A stretch of 64,000 bases of DNA from Bettongia penicillata ogilbyi. Its lineage: Eukaryota; Chordata; Mammalia; Diprotodontia; Potoroidae. The position numbers and the translations under genes are program-made. Of this stretch, positions 53,529 through 63,755 are shown piece after piece; positions within the stretch are counted from its first letter, which is position 1; the number at the start of each line of letters is the position of its first letter. The notes beneath the pieces were generated by a model, which worked only from the letters and a program-made list of their open reading frames with translations, searched no databases and was not told the DNA's origin. The stretch is from NCBI GenBank assembly GCA_023548195.1, contig JAJHZJ010000496.1, positions 2,810,001 through 2,874,000 of the forward strand, in the 5' to 3' direction.

Positions 53529-53544
53529 TAGATTATAAGCTCTT
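53529..53544 (+). repeat. Target-site duplication, right copy
   Basis: An exact copy of 53318-53333 directly after the A-run, fixing the 3' boundary of the small insertion. Confidence 0.97.
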
Positions 53545-53640
53545 TGAGGGCAGGAAATATTTTTGCTTCTTCTTTGTATCTATGCTCTCAGTAAAAGCCC
53601 TGATCCATAGCAAGCAGTCAATTAACATGTTTGTGGATTG

Positions 53641-55120
53641 CTTGCTTTTGATAACACAGTTTATTATACATAGAATGAGGTGCAAAAAAGCTAGATCAAA
53701 TACTCCCATATGAAGAGAGTTGATATCGATCATCTCTCTTGTCTAGTCTTGGCTCTCTGATCTTTAAGCAAGGGAGGGAAAATCTGAACCAATCATACTC
53801 TCATTTCTTGAAGAGAGAGGGTAGAGGCCTAAAGAAAATAAGAGAAGAGGAAATTCCCCATGATTCTACAGGTTAGAAATCAAGTCCTCAGGAACTCAAG
53901 ATGCCTTTTTGCCTCTTGGTTCCTGGTTACCATCTCTATGCCTAAGAGTGCTGATGACACAAAGCAGAGGCTCATGGTTCCTGCTCATGGTGGCTAATAA
54001 AATTTGTTTGCCTGTAGCTGGGATTGATTGTGATGCTCATGCCCTTCCAAATGGCCCTTGGTCAACATAGCTCTCCTATCTCTTCTGGAAGTCTGAATAG
54101 CAGAAGGCAGAGAGATAGAGAAGACTCAAATTCAAGATAGAATGTCTTCATACTATCTAGGGACTCTGCTCTCTCTCTCAAACAAAGAAACCAAAAAGCC
54201 AAGCAAGTGGATCATCTTGACTTCAGATGAGGAGAGGGCCAATTTCCATCTTCTTCCATCATCAGAAATTATCCTGCCAGTTTCCATTGATGACTCATCT
54301 CCAGAATCTCTATAGAGATAAGTGAGGGGTGGGGCTATATGGATTTGTTTCTGCTTTCTTCTAAGGGAAACCTCCTCAGGGCTGAGGGGAAGGCATTTCT
54401 GGAAATGACTACAGTCTAAAATCAAAAGGCATCCCTAAAACTTTTTGAAAGGTCCCCTTCTACCTTCCCAGGAGGGAATTACTGAGAAGAAATTTTTGCA
54501 TAAGCAGGGGATCTTAGAAATGCCCACATGAGAGATGTCTAGGATTGATAACCAGGAAAGTACCCATTACTTTAGCCATTTTATTGATAGGTATTCATTA
54601 ATTGTAATAACACATTACATAGCCAAGGATCTTTTCATTTGCAAGTTTCAAAGTATTTTTTTCCAGTGCTAATGAATTCTTAAAATGTTCCAAGGATAGG
54701 GGTAACTTTTGATGTCCTCCCACATTAAATCTCAGAGTTTAACATTTAGAAATATAAGACTTTAGGCTTTGGGCGCTAAGATGTCTCAGTGAAGGGAAGT
54801 CACTAGTTCACAAACCGCACATAGAGATGTTCATCCACCACTTCCTAAGTGTGAGAAAGACCAACGAGTCCAATGGCAGAACTATGGGGGAATTCACAAC
54901 CGGAAGGACAAGAATGGTGACCTGGAATTCAGGCTTTGTTATAGAGGAAAGGAAGATAGGGCTTACTTTAAAAAGTAAGGGCCAGACTGGTTTTCAGGGG
55001 CCTGTCTTCCAAATAATTTTCAGGAATTCTTGGGCGATGGAAAGTGTCAACATGGAACAGAAGACCCTGGAAGAAAGCCAGATTTCAAAATAGGAGAAAA
55101 ACCAAGGCAATCGGTCAATT
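53641..55120. other. Long stretch with no recognised feature
   Basis: About 1.5 kb. 54770-55090 has a few CpGs ('gggcgctaag', 'aaccgcacat', 'aaccggaagg') and an 88-codon frame at 54827, without recognisable domain or convincing splice context. Confidence 0.35.
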
Positions 55121-55124
55121 CAAG

Positions 55125-55440
55125 AAGAATGCATTAAGCACCAACTGTATACTAATGACTGTGCTAGGCATTGGAAATAAAAACATAAAAATGAATCTGT
55201 TCTTATCCTCAAGAAGCTTACATTCTTAGGAGGGAAAATAATATGAATACAGATAAGTAAACACAAGATAAATTTAAAAACAAATGAATAGGATACATAC
55301 AGAGTAATTTATGAGAGTGGGACAGCAAGGAAAGAGTCAGGGGCAACTTGGAGGATTCAGGAAATGCCTGTTATAGGAGGCACTTAAGGGTAGGAGCTGA
55401 GCCATGTTTGCAAGGGAGCTAGAAGCTCCAAGGCAGAGAG
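55125..55440 (-). mobile_element. L2 3' region
   Basis: 'gaatgcattaagcaccaact', 'gtgctaggcattggaaataa', 'tcctcaagaagcttacattc' and 'ggcacttaagggtaggagct' in reverse order, continuing to 'gctccaaggcagagagg'. Confidence 0.88.
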
Positions 55441-55580
55441 GTGAGTGGGGGGGACCATTATAAGTAGAGACTGACTGTGTCAAGATGGGATGGGAGGTGG
55501 GATGTCCTGTGCAGAAACACAAACAATAGGAAGCAATCCTGTACCAGCCCCACAGTTAGCTTCAGTCTATGAATTCTGAA

Positions 55581-56100
55581 TGGTGAAAAAATTAACTTCA
55601 TTTCTTCTAATTGGATGAAATAAATCACTGCCAAAAATGTATTTGTTCTATCTTTATCAAAGCATTTATATATGTTACAGATCTGGTACATAGGGATAAC
55701 TGATTAGTGTGTGTGTATGTGTGGTGAAAAAGTTTAACTTCATTCCTTTTAGTTAGGGGGAAAAATCACTGCCAAAAATATATATGTTCTATATTTTATC
55801 TTTATCAGAATCTATAGAAATTACAGGGCAACTAGATGGTACAGTGGATAGAGGACCACACTGGAGGCAGGAAGAAAATACAGTCCCAGACACTCTCTTC
55901 ATGACCCTGAGCAAGTCACTTAACCCTGTTTGCCTCAGTTTCCTCATCTGTAAATGAGCTCGAGGAGAAAATGACAAACCACTTCAGTTTCTTTGTCAAG
56001 AAAACCTCAAATGAAGTCACAAAGAATTGGACATAACTGAACAATAATACAGAAATTACAGATCTGGTTCATAGGAATAACTGATCATGTGTGTAATTGT
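55581..56100 (+). repeat. 141-bp tandem duplication, second unit interrupted by MAR1
   Basis: Unit 1 (55581-55721) and unit 2 (55722-55825 plus 56061-56100) share 'ttaacttcatt', 'aaatcactgccaaaaat', 'gttctat', 'ttacagatctggt' and 'ataactgat'. Unit 2 becomes continuous only after removing the SINE. Its flanks are rich in GT/AT microsatellite. Confidence 0.88.
55826..56050 (+). mobile_element. MAR1 SINE with perfect target-site duplication
   Basis: 'gggcaactagatggtacagt' head, 'tgaccctgagcaagtcactt' core, 'cagtttcctcatctgtaaat', and a tail through 'caaatgaagtcacaaagaat'. 'agaaattaca' at 55816-55825 and 56051-56060 is an exact 10-bp duplication. Confidence 0.96.
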
Positions 56101-56214
56101 GTATGTATATACATATGCACACATATTTGTGTATACACATAGCTACATATAGTGCCAGGAAAGAATCAAATCCTCCAAAAAGTAGGCAAAAGTAATGAAT
56201 ATTTCTTAAAGAAT

Positions 56215-56510
56215 AAAAAGTCCAACTCAGAGCTAGAAAGAATCTCAGAGACTACTGAGTCTAATCTCTTCAATTTAATAATAACAAGTCAGTATTTCCA
56301 TAGCGTTTTAGGATTTTCAAAGAGTTTTGTAAGTTGTCTCATTTGATCCACACAACAACCCTATAAAGGAGGTGTTATTCTAGTCCCAATTTTACAGATG
56401 AGGAAACTGAGGCAGGTTAAGTGACTTGCCCAGAGTTACTTAGCAAGGAGGTGTTGGACACAGGATTTAAACCCTCTGACTTCAAATATAACGTTCTAGT
56501 CACTGTGCCA
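56215..56510 (-). mobile_element. THER1 SINE
   Basis: 'gtctcatttgatccacacaa' (about 56334), 'ttttacagatgaggaaactg' (56390) and 'taagtgacttgcccagagtt' are all strong. 'cagagctagaaagaatctca' at 56228 is a separate MIR scrap. Confidence 0.92.
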
Positions 56511-56757
56511 CCTTTGTTGTTCAATTGTGTATGATCCTTTATGACTCCATTTGAGGTTTTCTTGGTAAAGATACTGCAGTGGTTTGCCATTTCCTTCCCC
56601 AGCTCATTTTATAGATAGGGTAACTGAGGCAAAGAAGGCTAAGTGATTTATGCAGAGTCACACAGCCAATAAAGCATCTGAAGCCAGATTTGAACTCAGG
56701 TCTTCCTGCCTCCAGGCCAGGTACTCTATCCACTGCATCCCTTACCTGCCCCAAGCA
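56510..56757 (-). mobile_element. MAR1 SINE, full length
   Basis: 'gttgttcaattgtgtatgat', 'ttgaggttttcttggtaaag', 'gtggtttgccatttccttcc', 'gagtcacacagccaataaag' and the head 'gtactctatccactgcatcc'. Confidence 0.96.
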
Positions 56758-57300
56758 ACCAGTGCTCTGAAAAAGTAAGAGTCTTTCACCTGGTCCTACA
56801 ACTAGACTGAGATTCCAACCTATATCCTTTAACTACCACTCTCCCTTAGCCCCCTAGGCATACTGCCTGACCTCTCCCCAGATTGTTCCAAATGTGCTTC
56901 CATGAGTCACAACCCCAGAATTCTGCTTTCTTTTCTCTCTGTCATTTATAGAATCTCCTTGGTCCTGGCCAAAGGTAACTTCTTTTCTAATTTTCCTTTG
57001 ATGTGTCCCCCTTGTTTCTTTGAGAAGTCTCACCACCCAGGCTTCACCTTGATGGCAAAAGAGCTCATAACAAGAACAAGACTGGACTCTGAGAAAGAAG
57101 CAGAAAAGTGGAAAAAGAGAAGACAAATTGTGCAGAGTTTTTTCCCCCAAAGTCTAGCAAGAAAACTTAAATTCAATATTCTCTTTTGCAGAAGCTGAGA
57201 ATATTTGGAATCATGCCCTGTCAGCTCCATCCTTTGAAGGAAATGCTTTCCAAGTCTAACGCACTTACGTGTTAGACTTGGAAATGTCTGACTTGATCTT
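56758..57300. other. No recognised repeat or gene, except a hairpin
   Basis: Unique-looking. Overlapping open frames on both strands around 56902-57338 (about 100 codons each) have no domains. The palindrome at 57247-57284 is annotated separately. Confidence 0.4.
57247..57284. repeat. Perfect 14-bp hairpin
   Basis: 'tttccaagtctaac' (57247-57260) and its exact reverse complement (57271-57284) flank a 10-base loop 'gcacttacgt' containing one of the few CpGs nearby. It could be MITE remains or a small RNA fold, but flanking bases do not extend the stem. Confidence 0.9.
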
Positions 57301-57475
57301 CTAGAATTTGAAAGGACCTCAGAAACCCTTTGGTGCAATCACCTCATTTTACAGATCAGGAAGCTGAGGGTTAAGTGATCTATCCAAGGTCACAAAGCTA
57401 GTGTCAGAAGCATGATTTGAACCCAGCTCCTCTGACTCCAGAACCAGGGTGCTTCCCATAGCACCACATTCATCA
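57300..57475 (-). mobile_element. MIR SINE
   Basis: 'cctcattttacagatcagga' (about 57342), 'atccaaggtcacaaagctag' and 'gatttgaacccagctcctct' in reverse order. Confidence 0.9.
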
Positions 57476-57576
57476 GGACCCTGGAGTGCAGCACTGCAGA
57501 GATAGAGTCTTGCGTATATAGAGACTTGTCATGTAAGATCTTTCATCCATATCCAGGTTTAATAAAGATTAAAAAA

Positions 57577-57945
57577 TATTCACTAATTAAACAATATTCA
57601 CTAATTTATTTGACAAGCATTTGTTAGGTGCTTACTATGTGCTGGTGATATAAAATAAAAAACAAAAAAGAAGTCTCCACTTTTGAGGTGAGGGAACATG
57701 GGTAACCTGTACACTGACAAACAAATGCAAAATAACTAGAAATAATTCGAGGAGGCACACTTACAACTGGGGGATTAGGCAAGACTTTATGTAGGAGAGG
57801 GCGCTCAAGCTGGACCTTGACTTCCAAGACAGCAGGTAATAAAGAAGAACATTCAAGGCATGGGAATACAGCTTGTGCAAAAGTGCATAGGTGGGAAGTT
57901 GGAGCATCATGAATGGGTTACAATTAGTGAGCCACTTTGACTAGA
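57577..57945 (-). mobile_element. L2 3' region with adjacent AT-rich tandem
   Basis: 57577-57607 repeats 'aatattcactaatt' twice. Then 'gacaagcatttgttaggtgc' (57611), 'tatgtgctggtgatataaaa', 'gtaggagagggcgctcaagc' and 'cattcaaggcatgggaatac' follow the reverse L2 order for over 300 bp. Confidence 0.85.
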
Positions 57946-58494
57946 CATACTTGAATTCATTTTGAATTCACTTGAATTCAATAGGATAGGCACCAAGTTG
58001 GAAAAGATGTCAAGCTCTTGATGAAAGAAGACTCCATCATCTCTCTACTGGCTTAAGACTGGGCAGATTGAGAAGCCATAGTAATTCTGGTTCACAGTTG
58101 GGAGCTCCTTACGCAGGATGGAACTCTAGGACAGATCACAGTAACATTGATCATTGACCTTCCCTCAAACAGTAGAGAGAGATGAGCATCACTGATGTTC
58201 TTGGCTATTCTGACAGGGGAAAAAAATAAGCAAAGAAAATAAAATGCAAAGTTGCTTTATCAGTACAGTACAAACATGTGCAATCATGCAAATTTGCCTG
58301 AATGGTAAGCTCAGATAAATGACATCTTTCCAAAATCTTAGCAGGTAATAGGAAGTCTTACTCAACAAGCCGCTTTGCTGAAACAGGCTATTTACTAGAA
58401 GGGAATGTTAGATTGGGGTAGGAGTAGAAAGGAGGAGTTTCAGTTTCTAAATGGTATGATTAAAATTTGGAGAAGAGTCATTTTTACATACATT
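57946..58494. other. No recognised feature
   Basis: Unique-looking. 57953-57980 has three 'ttgaattca' units, a minor slippage repeat. Confidence 0.4.
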
Positions 58495-58780
58495 TTCTTT
58501 TAAAAAGTTGTTTTTATTGGTTTTTTTATATCAACATAGTTTTCCCCAGTGTCCTTCCACTTCCTTCTCTTAGAAAATCATCCATGAAAACAATTAATAT
58601 TTTTAAAATCAAAACATGAAAAAGGAAGAAAAAATCAGTGAAAAAGTCTGAAAATAAGTCTAATGTGCAACACTTGTGGACCTCTCACCTCTACAAAGAG
58701 ATGGGCTAGGAATAGGCTCTCAGACTTCTTCTGAGCCATGATTTTCTATACTCTTTCAAAATAATGCCAGTCATTAATTT
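58495..58780 (-). mobile_element. LINE 3'-end-like repeat, second copy
   Basis: The layout matches 28860-29150: T-rich start, 'catagttttccccagtgtcc', 'agaaaatcatccatgaaaac', 'aaatcagtgaaaaagtctga', 'aatgtgcaacacttgtggac' and 'cctctacaaagagatgggct'. Same unassigned family, reverse orientation. Confidence 0.5.
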
Positions 58781-58934
58781 TCTTTGAGAATTAAGAAAAA
58801 ACAATAGGTGACAAAAAAAATTGTTTTATGGATGGTTCCTGGGTAAAGGAAAATAGGGCAATCCCCCAGCTATCTAATGGGTCAGAATTGTGTTTTCTGT
58901 CTCTGGAGTGAGAGCTCAGAAGGAGTCTTTCTAC

Positions 58935-59098
58935 AGAGTTTTTTTTTGGTTTTTTTTGGATGAGGTAATGGAGGTTCATGACTTGCCCAAGGTCACACAG
59001 CTAGTAAGTGTCAAGTGTCTGAGGCCAGATTTGACCTCGGGTCCTTTTGACTCCAGGGTCAGTGCTGTATCCACTGCACTGCCCAGCTGCCTCTACGG
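58935..59098 (-). mobile_element. MAR1-type SINE, 5' part with poly-T
   Basis: It begins with T-runs (reverse A-tail), then 'cttgcccaaggtcacacagc' (58983) and 'tgtatccactgcactgccca' to 'gctgcct'. It is the short SINE form like 7795-7945. Confidence 0.92.
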
Positions 59099-59189
59099 AG
59101 GTAATTATAACATTGACTTCAATAGCCCCTCTCACAGAGAATGTGGATATTGTTAACATGCCTTTGAGAGAGAGACTAAAGGAGGGGGG

Positions 59190-59285
59190 CAGGATGACTG
59201 TGGCATCTTGGACACATCATTTCTGGGTCTCAGTTGGACTAGATGATCTCAAAGGTCTCTTCTAGTTCTGATATTCCATCCTGAT
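59190..59285 (+). mobile_element. MIR SINE, core-to-tail
   Basis: 'atttctgggtctcagttgga', 'ctagatgatctcaaaggtct' and 'cttctagttctgatattcca'. Confidence 0.75.
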
Positions 59286-59874
59286 TCATCAAAGGCATAT
59301 TAATTTATGTTGATTAGATGCTACTTAACATGACAGAGGAAGGGACTTAAACCTCTTAGAAAGATAATCAAGTAGAGTTGAAACAAAAGGGCTTTCTGGT
59401 CAACTAGAGTGCCTGACCCAATTCTGACCACAGGAAGAAACTCAATAGTTATTGATCGATTAGTATTCATTCAATCAGAACACCTCCACTGCCTGTGAAT
59501 TTAAGCCAGAGTTTTATTATATGTGAATGATATATGTGGGAAGAGTGAACAGGATTATGAAAAATTGTGTGGTCTGATGGATCCCAGCCTTGAGTTGCTT
59601 CTCCTTCCATCTCCTCCATAATACTCAGCTTCCCCATGGAACAAGTGCTACAACGATTCTCACTACGTTTCTCCCCAGGGTCTCTTGAAAATACCCAACT
59701 CTTCCAGGTTAATCTGTCTCTAAGTGGCTTCAAACTGTCCACTTCAAAGCAAAAGCTATCTCACTTGTAGATCTATTTTCCTGAACCATTTTCCTAAACC
59801 TATAGGAGGCCTGAATAGACCTGCTCTCTCTGGTGAAGTGGTGAATTTTGGAACCTACTCTAACGGAATTGCAT
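59286..59874. other. No recognised feature
   Basis: Unique-looking. An antisense 91-codon frame at 59467-59742 has no domain. Confidence 0.4.
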
Positions 59875-59879
59875 TGATT

Positions 59880-59970
59880 TGTTGAGGCAACATGAAGCTT
59901 TGGATAGAGTGCTTGACCTGAAGTTAGAAGGGACTGGGTTCAAATCCTTAGTTTCAATGCTCACATTTTC
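59880..59970 (+). mobile_element. MAR1 head fragment
   Basis: 'gttgaggcaacatgaagctt', 'tggatagagtgcttgacctg' and 'gactgggttcaaatccttag'. The element is cut before the core. Confidence 0.75.
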
Positions 59971-60349
59971 TGGAAAATTTTAAGTTGATCAGAAATAGAA
60001 TTACTTTTAGAATATATTCAGCCTTCTCTACCTTTCCATAGTTAAGTACCTCCTGCAGGAAGGTAAGCCTATGAAAAGAGATTCGTTCTTTCTCTCCCTG
60101 AGTTATGTGTGTATGGTTTTTTTAATTAAAAGTGCTTTTTCTCAGTTGTGTTGAGTGCATAATTGTGATATAGAAGTCATTTTCATTATCAGATAAAAAA
60201 ACTCAGATGGAACAAGGCTTTTAATGAACATTGGAGGGAACAGAGAGGAGATTGGTCACCGCTCTACCAAGAGTTTGTCTGAAGCATGTTTATTTATTGA
60301 TTGAATCATTCTCTCTCTCCTTGAGCTGGAAGATCCAGTTGAGTTAAAG
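59971..60349. other. No recognised feature
   Basis: Unique-looking AT-rich sequence. Confidence 0.4.
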
Positions 60350-60545
60350 AATCATGTATTTTGGAGCTGGAAGGGCCCTTCCAACTCATCTAGTGCACTC
60401 CTCCTCCCTCATTTTACCGAGAAGTAGATGGATCTAGTATCTTGGCCATGATAATGTATCTAGTAATTGACTGAACCTGGATTTAAATCCAGGTTCTTTG
60501 ACTCTAAATCTCATGGTTTTTTCACTGTGTTATACTTTCAGAGGT
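60350..60545 (-). mobile_element. MIR SINE
   Basis: 'ttggagctggaagggccctt', 'ctccctcattttaccgagaa' and 'ctggatttaaatccaggttc' in reverse order. Confidence 0.8.
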
Positions 60546-60694
60546 GTGACTTTGAAGGCATCTTTTAACCAATAGCTAAGTAAGGATTTCATTCCGAGTT
60601 GGCATTTTTTTCTTCTTAAGTTGTTTAACATAAGAAACTTTAAGGGTAAAGTTACACAGACACACATACACATTTAATTTCTTTGTTTTTATTC

Positions 60695-60925
60695 ACTTGT
60701 TTTAGTCATGTCAGAATCTTTGTGACCCCACTGGAGTTTTCTTGGCAGAGATACTGGATTTCCTTCTCCAGGTCATTTTAGAGATGAGGAAACTGAGACA
60801 AACAGGGTTAAGTGACTTGCCCAGGGTCACACAGCTAATAAATGTCTGAGGCTGGATTTGAACTCAGGTGTTCCTTGCTCCAGGCTTGGTGTTCTATATA
60901 CTATAACACCTAGCTATCCTATAGA
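60695..60925 (-). mobile_element. MAR1 SINE, full length
   Basis: 'catgtcagaatctttgtgac', 'ggagttttcttggcagagat', 'gttaagtgacttgcccaggg' (60809), 'tggatttgaactcaggtgtt' and 'ataacacctagctatcc'. The 'tggcaaaccactcc' part is shortened. Confidence 0.95.
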
Positions 60926-61019
60926 TAATATATATTACTTGACATCTATATGTACGTGTGTATAAACACATACACATATAACAAGTAATATGTGTGTATA
61001 CTTTCTTGTGCCAAACCTA
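60926..61019. repeat. TA/CA-rich low-complexity patch
   Basis: Imperfect 'acacatacacatataa' and 'tatgtgtgtata' units between the SINE and L2. Confidence 0.7.
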
Positions 61020-62000
61020 TGGCAAATCCAATTTAATAAACACTTACAGAACTGTGCCCAGTTCTGTGCTAGCCCTGGGTATAGAGAGACCAAAAAGAAA
61101 ACTGTCCCTGTCCTCAAGAAGATTCCATTCTACTGGTGAATTGGTGAGGGTGGAGTACAGTCTGCACACTAATAACTGGATATAAAATCTATACAAGTAA
61201 TTTCAAGAGGGAGAGAGTATCATCAATGACTAGGGGGTCAGACAAGGTCTTTTGGAGGTACCTGATCAAAGCCAGAAATTCTGTGAGGCAGAGGTAAGAA
61301 AAGGAATGTATTTCAGACTTGGAGGAAGATGTGTATAAGGCATGGAGCCAGGAAATGGAATATTTTGTATAGGAAACAGGAGGCAAATTTAACTAGAACA
61401 GAGAGTCAATGACGAGAGAAATATGAAAGTAGATGAAAAAAATTGTATCATCCAGATTGCAGGGCTCTCTAAATGCCAGGCTTGGAATTTTGTATTTTAT
61501 CCTAGAGGAGATAGTTATTGAAGATTCTTGAGTAAGTGAACTGGTAAGAGTTATATTTTAGAACTATCAGTTTGGCAGCTATCTGGAGGGTGGATTGGTA
61601 AGAGGATGGTGTCAAATTAATAGAAACTCTTTGAAAAGAAGTGGAGGGAGGGGAAATCTTTCCATGATATGTACAATAATATCGGGGACAGGAATCAGGG
61701 AAGCTAATGAAGAAGCTATTTCAATTGTCTGGGTGAGATGTGATAAGGAATTGGACTGAGGTGGAGGTTATATGAGTAGAGAGAGGGAAAAGGATGCACA
61801 GATGTTGTGGAGGTAGAATTGACAAGACCTGGAAACTGATTAGATGTAGGTAGGAGACAGAGAGTAAAGAAGCAAGATGATTCTAAGTTTCGAAACCCAA
61901 GTGATTTTACCAATGAAAAATAGGATGTTTGGAAAAGGGATGGGTTTCTTTTGGACATGGTGATTTGGAGATATTTATAGGATATTCAGATGAAAATACA
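61020..62000 (-). mobile_element. L2 LINE fossil (reverse), about 1 kb
   Basis: 'ccaatttaataaacacttac', 'ttctgtgctagccctgggta', 'gtcctcaagaagattccatt', 'tgccaggcttggaattttgt', 'gtttggcagctatctggagg', 'gaagctatttcaattgtctg' and 'gaaactgattagatgtaggt' follow reverse L2 order from tail into the ORF2 region. About 80 bp at 61602-61683 do not belong to L2. Confidence 0.85.
61602..61683 (+). repeat. Dispersed 82-bp repeat, copy 1 (inside L2)
   Basis: Ungapped match to 62401-62482 with about 7 differences, including 'gaaactctttgaaaagaagt' and 'tgtacaataatatc'. It interrupts the L2 between 'ggattggta' and 'ggaatcaggg'. Confidence 0.88.
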
Positions 62001-62004
62001 TAAA

Positions 62005-62275
62005 ATATGGCTGTAGTGATGATGATGATGGTGATAGCCAGCAAAGCGCTTTATAAAGGTTTTCTCACTGGATAAATGTTTCTCCCCCAAACCTGGGAAG
62101 CAGGGGCTATTATTATCCCCATTTTATGCTTGAGGAAACAGAATTGGATTTCAGGAGAGTGATGAAGACTGCATATGTACATTTGAAAGTCATCTTCCAT
62201 CTTCTAACATGGAGACGATAATTGAACCCATGGGGGCCAGTGAGAAGCAGTATTCTATCCTGATGTGCTAATATA
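62005..62275 (-). mobile_element. THER1 SINE, degraded head
   Basis: 'agcaaagcgctttataaagg' tail (about 62039), 'gctattattatccccatttt' and 'atgcttgaggaaacagaatt'. The head is decayed. Confidence 0.8.
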
Positions 62276-62400
62276 ATCAGCAACACTCTGGGTACAATTT
62301 GGGGAGGCTGATTTGAGATTCTTGGTAACTTAATTTGGTACAGTCTGTGCTTTCCTTTATGTGGCTAATTTTAAAAAGTAGCCAACTTTGATGATGGGGA

Positions 62401-62482
62401 GGAGATGGTATCAAATTAATAGAAACTCTTTGAAAAGAAGTGCAGGGAAGGGAGATCTCTCTATGTTATGTACAATAATATC
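62401..62482 (+). repeat. Dispersed 82-bp repeat, copy 2
   Basis: Direct repeat of 61602-61683, offset by 799 bp, in sequence I do not recognise as L2. Confidence 0.88.
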
Positions 62483-62860
62483 TGCCTACACCTAGGACTT
62501 TCTGTACAGGACATTCCCTAAGTGTCAGCCTGTCAATTATATGCCTTTGAATTTGCTCAGCATCCCCCCCTATGAAACACACAATTTGCTTTTGTTACTA
62601 TCTTTAGGGAAGCAAATTAAGGGGAGGAGAGAAGGAGACAGGCAGATATTGTCAAGACAGGGGGTGATAATGGATCATACTTTTACTTCCCTTTATCCTT
62701 TGAACCCTTGGGGAGTTCTAGTTGCCCACTAGGAGTCAGATTCATAGAATTTCAGAATTTGAAGAATCAGGGTCAACTCCTCTCTAGTCTGAACAAGGAT
62801 GCACTCTGCCATGGGATCAAATCACTCCTTTAAAAAAGGCATTTTAAAAATGAACAAATA
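62483..62860. other. No recognised feature
   Basis: Unique-looking. A 63-codon frame at 62541 has no domain. Confidence 0.4.
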
Positions 62861-63180
62861 ACAATACATGGCATTTGTATAACATTTTTAAGTTTGCAAA
62901 AATGCTTTGTCCTAATCTTTTACAATCAAGTCTCATTATGTTCCTCTGAGGAAAGCTGCCATTTTACATATGGGGACACTGAGGGTGAGAGGTATCTGTC
63001 CAATGGATAGAGTTAGTGCCAGTGGTGGGATATGATCCCATTCCTTTCTGACTCCAAGAGTACTGACAGGTTTAGTGGCCTGCCCAGAGTTTTAGTCACA
63101 TTACGTGTCTGAGCTAAGACCTGGACTCAGGTGTTCTTGGCTCTGAGGCCAGCCCTCTACCCCCTGGGTCACTCGGCTTG
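62860..63180 (-). mobile_element. THER1 SINE with split or doubled head
   Basis: 'tggcatttgtataacatttt', 'cattttacatatggggacac' and 'gatcccattcctttctgact' are followed by a second core-to-head stretch from 63065 ('ggcctgcccagagttttagt', 'tctaccccctgggtcactcg'). Two SINEs are probably joined. Confidence 0.75.
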
Positions 63181-63224
63181 TACAATCTTTAGATTGTGTT
63201 GACCTGTATCTCTTTGAAACTTGC

Positions 63225-63410
63225 CCCATTACTTTGAGTTCTGTCTTCTGTAGCCGAACTGAATGGGACCTTGCAGGACATCTAAAGCCAACCACCTTCT
63301 TTTGCTGATGAGGAAAGTAAGGCCCAGGTATCTTAAGTGACTTTCCTAGGCAGTAAAACAAAAAGGGTGGGATTTGAACTCGTCAGCAATTGTTCCACTG
63401 TAATGAAGAA
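63225..63410 (-). mobile_element. MIR SINE
   Basis: 'ctttgagttctgtcttctgt' precedes 'gctgatgaggaaagtaaggc', 'cttaagtgactttcctaggc' and 'gggtgggatttgaactcgtc' in reverse order. Confidence 0.75.
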
Positions 63411-63414
63411 TAGG

Positions 63415-63660
63415 CATGAATCTTAGTTCTGCTATTCAACGCTACTGTGACCTGGAGTATATCACTCACTGCCTCTGCTGAGATCCAATTTCCTCATCTG
63501 TAAAGTGAGGGGTTTAATCTAGGTGATCTCTTTGCCCCCTTCTAGGTATGATATCACTCACTGCCTCTGCTGAGATCCAATTTCATCCTCTGTAAAGTGA
63601 GGGGTTTAATCTAGGTGATCTCTTTGCTCCCTTCTAGGTATGATATCCTACAACACTTCT
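63415..63660 (+). mobile_element. MIR SINE carrying a 92-bp tandem duplication
   Basis: The SINE begins with 'atgaatcttagttctgctat' and 'actgtgacctggagtatatc'. The core 'tttcctcatctgtaaagtga' and tail 'ctctttgcccccttctaggt' occur in two consecutive copies. Confidence 0.88.
63459..63642 (+). repeat. 92-bp tandem duplication, two units
   Basis: Units 63459-63550 and 63551-63642 differ at about three positions ('cctcat' versus 'atcctc', and one c/t in 'gcccccttc'). About 97% identity indicates a recent event within an ancient SINE. Confidence 0.95.
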
Positions 63661-63755
63661 GAGTTCTGATTTTTCTCTTCCTTTGGACAACAGCAGAATT
63701 TTAGGAGAGATGATTCATGCTTTGTACCTTTGTGGACATCTGAAATTCTCTTATC

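Larger units (their letters stand above)
53300..53640 (+). mobile_element. L2 3' end split by an L1/HAL1 tail
   Basis: 'ttatcccctgctagattata' precedes the insertion. 'taagctctttgagggcagga' (53537), 'gccctgatccatagcaagca' and 'gtcaattaacatgtttgtgg' follow it, together one L2 terminus. Confidence 0.85.

Noticed and set aside
56902..57338. About 100-codon frames on both strands
   Set aside because: Opposing open frames without domains, splice context or CpG support; chance openness is more likely.
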